Assembly: GCA_023376005.1 (NCBI GenBank) | Contig: CM042145.1 | Span: forward strand, 21,707,213 to 21,771,212 | Source of the DNA: Doryteuthis pealeii | Taxonomy: Eukaryota > Mollusca > Cephalopoda > Myopsida > Loliginidae | Direction: 5' to 3' | Length of the DNA: 64,000 nucleotides | Shown here: positions 58,039 through 64,000 of the stretch, piece by piece | How the letters are laid out: every line of letters starts with the position of its first letter | Position numbering within the stretch: position 1 is the first letter of the stretch | Notes under the pieces: generated by a model | Databases searched by the model: none | Seen by the model: the letters and a program-made list of their open reading frames with translations, nothing else | Told to the model about the DNA's origin: nothing | Made by a program: the position numbers and the translations under genes

Positions 58039-58377
58039 TATATGTTTACACTAGTTTCTGGCTTAGTTGCTATTTTCCTTTTCCCCCATTGGCTTAGATC
58101 GTTGATGTTCGAGACAAGGTGTAAAAGTTTATCATATCCTTATTGAATTCTAAGACAGACATGCCTTCCCCGGTTGTCAGATAGACGAAACATGGTCTTT
58201 CTATCTCTTTGAAAGTTTAAAGTTAAGTTTGGTACATATCAATACATTAATTTACTGGGTGTCTCGGTCGTCCTCGAAAATCACTCGGAGTTAATTAAAA
58301 TTTAATTCGTCTCCAGGCTATCAAATTCTATGCCATCATTGACCAACTCTACGGTGCTTGTGTTGTATACTCATATA

Positions 58378-58628
58378 AGTAAAGTCGTCGGAGCAGCCTA
58401 ATGTCGGTATCAGCCACACAGCGAGGGAGTCTATCCCTTTTCACTAGCGCTAGACCAAGGAGATTATTTTAGCATCTGAGGTGGAGCGCCACACCTACCA
58501 TCAGCCCCTAATTTTACCGCACAGATCTGTGTGCTACTCATACGCTGAGTTGGCGGGGACCGGTATCGAACCAAGAACCTTGTGATTCCTTGCCGAACAC
58601 TCTACCGACTGAGCTAAACCGGCCCCTA
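58378..58628 (-). repeat. SINE family C with 9-bp target-site duplication
   Basis: Full unit flanked by ACTCATATA at 58369-58377 and 58629-58637. The tRNA head on the minus strand has TTTAGCTCAGTCGGTAGAG and GGTTCGATACCGG. Confidence 0.9.
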
Positions 58629-58696
58629 ACTCATATATACCCACATAATACGTCAGGTATATAAATAAATAATAACGAAGATTTTATTTATATCGG

Positions 58697-59283
58697 CTGG
58701 GGCGTTAGAATGCACCGACTGCACCTCTGCAGAGGGGTAAGACTCCCCAAATGGGGCCACCTGTTGGCCGTGGGTGGCGACCTATGATGCTAAAGGATAA
58801 GAACCCAGGTGGATGAGCAGTTCATGACTTGCAATACTCCACTTTGGCCGTATCTTGGGCTAGACGGTCGGTCGGAAAGGCCCCCTCCGATCAATTGGCT
58901 GGTCATGTCAAGCCCTAGCACCTATATGATTGCCCAAACCCTATTGCTCTTATAGCAAGCCTCAACCCCTTTTTATCATATGGGTGCTAGAAGGCGGTGA
59001 CTGAGGGTCTACATGTCCTGGGAATGACGTTAAACTCTATCTGATGGTGAGGTTCCAGTTCTGGAGGTTTGGGGAATGTGGAGCACCCCTTCATCACCAT
59101 TGCTCCCTGGTCCACTCTGACCCGGAGTGGTAGTACCTATTAGGGTCCCATCTATGGGTTAAATAGAAAAATTCATTTATAAAAATTTTTTATTATCCAT
59201 TAGGAATTGATTTATTTTAAAACTTTATCGGCATTAAATGACCCACCGGGTTGATATGCCGTAAAACCAAACCAAACCAATAA
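58697..59283 (+). repeat. Family B, reference full-length copy
   Basis: Starts near GAATGCACCGACTGCACCTC and runs through GGCCACCTGTTGGCCGTGGG, GATCAATTGGCTGGTCATG and GTCCACTCTGACCCGGAG. It ends GATATGCCGTAAAACCAAAC. About 585 bp, A-rich 3' end, no protein. Confidence 0.82.
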
Positions 59284-59559
59284 CAGAAGGGAAAATGATA
59301 AATGCGTAATTTTTTAATTAAAAAAAAATGTTGTCATATTTTACTTATATCTTTATTTATTTTCGCTTTATTTATTTATGTTTTTATTTATTTATTTTCG
59401 CTTTAAAATATGATATTGATTGATTGAATTAATCGCCTCATTTATATCTTATTTTTAAAAAAGTGCAAATTATTGAACTCAAATTTCTTACTATATTTTT
59501 AATATGTAATATCATTCCCTTTAGTCAGGCGAAACAATTCCTGACATCTCATCAGGTCT
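59284..59559. other. Unassigned, AT-rich
   Basis: (TTTA)-rich sequence. No gene. Confidence 0.4.
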
Positions 59560-59941
59560 TTTTTTACGCGTGGAATATTATGGGGCATCCAGCGTGGGGG
59601 GTTACATATCTTTAAGATTGGGGGGAAAGAGCATGTCAGATTTTAGAACAATTCGCAACTTGACAGAATTAAAACAACGGTGAACAGACTGTTAGATGCA
59701 CTCAAGCAATTGTGTTTGCCAATCCAAGGCAACTTCAAATATACAGGACACTTTTCAGCTTCAAATCTAGGATTGGTAGTAAACTGCCTGCATTTACTTC
59801 TTATTGTGGTAGATATTAGGTCCTCCGGATATCCGTTTTTTTAATAAAGTGGTTTAATGTTGTCTAGCTCGTCCTTGATCTGCGAGACTAACCTTTTTTT
59901 AGCCATCCTCTATACAGGTGACGCCGGGTAGCCGCTTCTAG
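59560..59941. mobile_element. Helitron-like sequence carrying a Penelope fragment
   Basis: 59560-59598 matches the interior of H6 (TTTTTTTAC, then TGGGGCATCC). 59599-59873 is Penelope-like sequence in reverse orientation, matching 62391-62670. 59874-59941 matches the H6 3' end: GATCTGCGAGACTAACC, GGTGACGCCGGGTAGCCGC, CTAG before T. The Penelope piece replaces interior Helitron sequence. The 5' end of the host element is not identified. Confidence 0.65.
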
Positions 59942-60000
59942 TATTAATATAAAGATAGAGTATTTTAGCGAAGAATTTCTCTTCCTTTATTTTTTCTTCA

Positions 60001-60237
60001 TTTTCCTTTTTTTTTTTTTTTTTTTCACTTAGTGTTTCAAAAATCCTGATAGTTTTTGTATTGGGGAGGTACTGTATTAAGGAAGACCTCCGTCACCAAG
60101 ATATGTAATCATTAAACAGAGGAACGTGAAAGTCTACATGGATTTCATTAATCTGCTTATGAGGCTGATAAATGGATTGCAGGGAGCCAAATTAAGATCG
60201 GAAGTGATGTGCCACAAAAGATTAACTGTCATTTCAT

Positions 60238-60240
<3 letters not shown>
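60001..60240. other. Unassigned, with a T-run
   Basis: T-run near 60008-60026, otherwise unique sequence. Confidence 0.4.
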
Positions 60241-60283
<43 letters not shown>

Positions 60284-60422
60284 ACACACGCACTGACATA
60301 CACACATACATACATCACATACTCAATGACAGACTCAATGACACAGACACAGACACACACACACTGATACACGCACTGACATACACACAGACATACATCA
60401 CATACTCAATGACAGACTCAAT

Positions 60423-60475
<53 letters not shown>
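60241..60475. repeat. (CA)n with duplicated 100-bp interruption
   Basis: CA runs with CTGACATACACAC and CATACTCAATGACAGACTC each occurring twice, showing local duplication. Confidence 0.93.
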
Positions 60476-60479
<4 letters not shown>

Positions 60480-60547
60480 GTGTAAATAGGAAATGATTGT
60501 TAATGATTTCTGGCACAGCAATTCTAATCATAAGTTGGCTCACAGCA

Positions 60548-60720
60548 ATATATATTTACCAACCCCTCCGTGCGAGCAGGGTATGGCACAAGGTCAATTT
60601 CTTAAGCAGAGTTTAACAGGTTTGACATCATAATTTTCCTTCTCTTAGACCGGTTGCTATACTAAGTTTACAGAACCCAGTCTATCCTACCATTTACCCA
60701 TAACTGGAGGGAGAATAGCT
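60548..60720 (-). repeat. SINE family A, reverse
   Basis: TTTACCAACCCCTCCGTGCG, AAGGTCAATTTCTTAAGC, TCTCTTAGACCGGTTGC and ACCCATAACTGGAGGGAG are in order. The tRNA head is missing. Confidence 0.8.
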
Positions 60721-60759
60721 TGAATAAGCTTCGATAAACGAGAAAAAAACTGTGGAATA

Positions 60760-61235
60760 AAAATGCTAAAAAAGAGAAAACAACAACAAAAAAAAAAAGA
60801 AAATAAAAGAAAAAAAAAGGGAGAAGAAAAAAAAACGAAAAGTGAAAACGAAAAGAGAAAAAAGAAAAAAGATCAAAAAGAAAAAAGGGAAAAAGGAAGA
60901 CAAAAGAAAAAGGAAAAAAAAAAGAAAAAAAAAAAAAAAAAAAAAAAGAAAGAAGAAAAAAGGAAAAAATAGATAGAAAATAAAAAAGGAAAAAGGAAAA
61001 AAGAAAAAAGTAAAAAAAAGAAAAAAAAAAAAAAAAAAGATCAAAAAGAAAAAAGGACAAAAGGAAAACAAAAGAAAAAAAGTGAAAAAAAAAATTTTTA
61101 AATCAAAAATCAAGAATAAATAATAAAAAAGGAAAAAGGAAAACAAAAGAGAAAAAAAAGAAAAATGAAAAAAAGAAAAAAGTAAAAAAGTAAAAAAATA
61201 AAAAAAAAATAAAATAAAAAAATAAAATAAATTGA
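60760..61235. repeat. Polypurine (AAAAGGAAAA)n tract
   Basis: Almost pure A/G on the plus strand with AAAAGGAAAAAG units. Lys-rich plus and Phe-rich minus frames are artefacts. 61236-61665 is unassigned. Confidence 0.93.
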
Positions 61236-61667
61236 TCAAAATCTTTCTTAAAACTTTGTTGATTTTATTTATTTATTGAATTTTAGACTTTTTATAAAGA
61301 TGGCTATAAAAATGTATCCAACTTGAACCCTTAACATCTAGATTATTTAATGCAGTTAACTTCACGCCATTAGCAAATGCTGTCACGCAAGCATTGTCTG
61401 TAGTTAATTGTTGGGTAGAAGCAGGTTTGTTGTTTGATTTTTGTTTTTTTCAGAAACGCCCACTTTAAAATGATCTTGTGTCAGTTCCCTGTCACGTCGC
61501 TTAGACATTGAATAAACGGTAAATCTTCTATCTCAGAAATAAATGGCATTTCCATCTTCAGACTTTAACCGACCATGTTTATACAAATCTCTTCACCTAT
61601 TAAACAGAAAAAAAGAAGAAAATTATATAATGTTCGCTTTCCTCCATTTTCCCGCCCTGTCAGCTGT

Positions 61668-61862
61668 GTCATTAGAATACACCGACTGCACCTCTGCGGA
61701 GAGTAAGACTCCCCCAATGTAGCCACCTGTTGGCCGTGGGTGGCGACCCGTGATGCAAGCCCCAACCCTTTTTATCATATATGTGCTAGAAGGCGGTGGC
61801 TGAGGGTCTTCATGTCCTGGGAATGACGTTAAACTCTATCTGATGATGAGGTTCCAGTTCTG
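61668..61862 (+). repeat. Family B with internal deletion
   Basis: GAATACACCGACTGCACCTC to CACCCGTGATGC-like sequence, then a jump directly to AAGCCCCAACCC and on to GAGGTTCCAGTTCTG. The middle block is missing. Confidence 0.75.
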
Positions 61863-61865
61863 TAT

Positions 61866-61972
61866 ATGCATAAACCAGAATCTGTTCTTGAGAATGAAAC
61901 GCATAAAATTCTCTGGGACTTTGAGATAACGACGGATCACCTTATCCCAGCCAGGAGACCAGACCTATAATG
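61866..61972 (+). pseudogene. Fragment of the R4-like non-LTR element
   Basis: Matches 19820-19925: ESVLENETHKILWDFEI and ARRPDL, then a stop and a poly-G run. It abuts the 3' end of PLE-2. Confidence 0.65.
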
Positions 61973-62000
61973 GTGGGGGGGGGGAGTTAAGTAACCTTCA

Positions 62001-64000
62001 TCATGCTGGTTGGATCAAAAATGGTATGTCTGAAAAGGAGTAAAGTATAAAATTGTTTTTGTATGCAAAGAGCGGAACGGAATCTGTTGATGAGAGGGCT
62101 TCGAGTATAGCCAGTTGCAATTCATTGGATGAGGGTGCCAAAATCGAGAACATTTCGGGCTTATAAGCTGCAGCACAATCAGGATTGTCCGACAGGTGTC
62201 GCCCAATGGTAGAGGGTGAATATGAATTACTTGGTGGAGAAGAGTGGTCAAAGTTGTTGTTACGGATATATGATGGAATGTGTTGGTTTATTCTGACCTC
62301 CAGTCTTTGGGTAGTGCACCCAATATAGCAAACATCGCATTTGCATTGGAATTTATAGATTAAGTAACATTTTCATGGGGGGGTTACACTATCTTTAAGA
62401 TTGGGGGGAAAGAGCGTGTCTGATTTTAGAACAATTCGCAACTTGACAGAATTAAAACAACGGTGGACAGACTGTTCGATGCGCTCAAGTAATTGCCGCG
62501 ATGTGTTGCCAATCCACGGCAACTTCAGATATACAGGACACTTTTCAGGTCAAAATCTAGGATTGGTGGTAAACTGTATGCATTTATATCTTATTGTGGT
62601 AGATATTAGGTCTTCCGGAAATCCGTTTTTCAATAAAATGGTTTTAATGTTGTCTAGTTCGTCCGTGAGTTTAACTTTAGAACAGATCATTAAGGCACGG
62701 TGAACTAGCGTTTTGATCAGATTAATTTTGCGTCTTAGGAGGCAAAACGAACTTCAGTGCGTATATGAACCTGAAAATGTTGGTTTACGATAAATCAGTG
62801 CGCTCAACTAGGACATCAAGAAAGGGAAGACTGTTGTTGTATTCAAATTCACATGTGAAAGTTAACGCGGGAGGAGTTGGTTGATCACATGGAAGAAATG
62901 TCTGCTTTCTGATCTGGAGGAGAAAATTGCGAAAGTGTCGTCCACATATCGTTTGTAAAATTTTGGTTGTTTCGTAGTTTTAAATAATCGTTCTTCTTGA
63001 AATCCAACGAAAATATTAGCGAGGGTCGCGCCTAGGGGACTCCCCATAGCAATACCGTCAATTTGCTGTACATTGTGTTGTTAAAACTAAATTGGACATC
63101 TTTAGTGGCGATGTATATTAATTTTAGGAATACATGTTCAGGCATAGGAGGGGATCCAAGTGACTGCGATAAAGGGCGTCAGCGCAGATAGAGATAGTTT
63201 CGTCAATGGAACATTAGTATAGAGGCTCGCGATGTCAAAAGAGCAGAAAAAGGAATTGTTTGGGATTAACTGAAGTGTTTTGGATTATTTTCGAAGGTGA
63301 AGGAATCGCTAATACAATGTTTGGAGTAAAGTTGTAGAATTGGTTCAAGTATGACTGCTAGCCATTTTGCAATGCGGTGTTGGGCGGATCCGACCATCAA
63401 TAGAATAGGTCTTAGAGGGATATTTTGTTTATGAATTTTCGGGAGTCCGTATAGCCGTGGTTTCTGGGATCCAACTGGGCGTATTTTCTCATATATATTT
63501 TTAGGTATTAAATGTTCTTTATAAAATCCTAGTAGTTCGCGTTGTATACGTTGTTCCTGTATGGCAGTTTTGTCAAATGTCTTAACGTTTCCTAGGAAAG
63601 TAAATTTGGAAGTGTCATTGAGGATAGCTGCCATTTTGTTGATGTAGTCATGTTTATTGAGTATTACAACTCCAGCACCTTTGTCAGGTTTGGAGATGAT
63701 TATATTGTTATTTTTCCGCAAGGATTTAACTGCATTAAAATGTTCACGGTGTAGGAAAAAGTTGGATTTGTCGATGCTGGAGCCGCAGTAAGAGTTGGCG
63801 AGATCAACTAATCGGGCTTTGAGGGCTGTGAGTGCGTCAGATGTAGCTTGATGTTTCAGCAATTGGGTGTATAATATTTCAAATTCAGAAAAAAATGGAT
63901 TCTCTGTTTATTTTTGAAGGAGGAATACAAAACTCAAGACCATGCTTGAGTACAAACTCTTCAGTATCATTGAGACAATAATTGGAAAAGTTATTAATTT
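62001..64000 (-). pseudogene. Penelope-like element PLE-2, reverse, leaves the window
   Basis: On the minus strand, in order: HQATSDALTALKARLVDLAN, SKPDKGAGVVILNKHDY, RPVGSQKPRLYGLPKIHK, MGSPLGATLANIF (near 63047) and RYVDDTFAIF. The GIY-YIG domain follows with CDVCYIGCTTQRLEVRINQH near 62340-62280 and GRHLSDNPDCAAAY. The endonuclease frame stays open from about 62345 to TGA at 62003-62001 and is more complete than in PLE-1. Frameshifts occur near 63265, 63140, 62870 and 62790, so the polyprotein is broken. The 5' part lies outside the window. It matches PLE-1 closely and lies in opposite orientation. Confidence 0.87.

Noticed and set aside
59520..59570. CTGATGA on the minus strand near 59564 as a hammerhead
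   Set aside because: The hairpin is followed by TAAA rather than GAAA, and the flanks fit Helitron-like interior sequence better.
60763..60972. Lys-rich open frame
   Set aside because: Purine-tract artefact.

Overview
The window is AT-rich animal genomic DNA dominated by mobile-element debris, microsatellites and polypyrimidine arrays. I see no intact cellular gene. The mix of several tRNA-derived SINE families, a non-LTR element ending in (GAT)n, Penelope-like elements, Helitron-like elements and very long microsatellites suggests a lophotrochozoan, most likely a cephalopod mollusc. The organism call is inference from memory of repeat types; no diagnostic host gene is present.

Layout. 1-8731 and 9156-17774 are two copies of the same block, joined through a 10-N gap (8732-8741). 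They differ mainly by scattered one- and two-base indels, so an assembly duplication is the leading explanation. The block holds tRNA-SINEs, a second dispersed family (B), compound AT/GT/GA microsatellites and a tRNA-Asp-like head followed by a hammerhead ribozyme motif. 17.8-26 kb holds a decayed non-LTR retrotransposon, two Helitron-like elements inserted in (ATA)n tracts, SINEs and an RTE-like 3' end. 26-33.4 kb is a long purine/pyrimidine-asymmetric region with (TTTC)n and (TTC)n arrays carrying regularly spaced short motifs, flanked by two possible exon remnants. 33.8-42 kb contains three more Helitron-like elements, another RTE fragment, minisatellites, a foldback around telomere-like repeats and two large palindromes with hammerhead-like cores. 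42.8-52 kb is more (TTTC)n, a 54-bp satellite, and further SINE, RTE and Helitron-like pieces. 52.9-64 kb has a 61-bp minisatellite, a Helitron-like element, and two inverted, broken Penelope-like elements (+ at 55.2-57.4 kb, - at 62.0-64.0 kb) with reverse transcriptase and GIY-YIG segments. Between them lies a third Penelope fragment inside Helitron-like sequence.

How the parts relate. The RTE-like, R4-like and Penelope-like copies are all 5'-truncated or frameshifted, so none looks able to supply enzymes itself. SINEs, Helitron-like and foldback elements are non-autonomous. The most interesting thread is the recurrence of hammerhead-type cores (CTGANGA, stem II, GAAA) in five or six separate settings: next to a tRNA-derived promoter, at both flanks of a Penelope-like element, and in the arms of palindromes.
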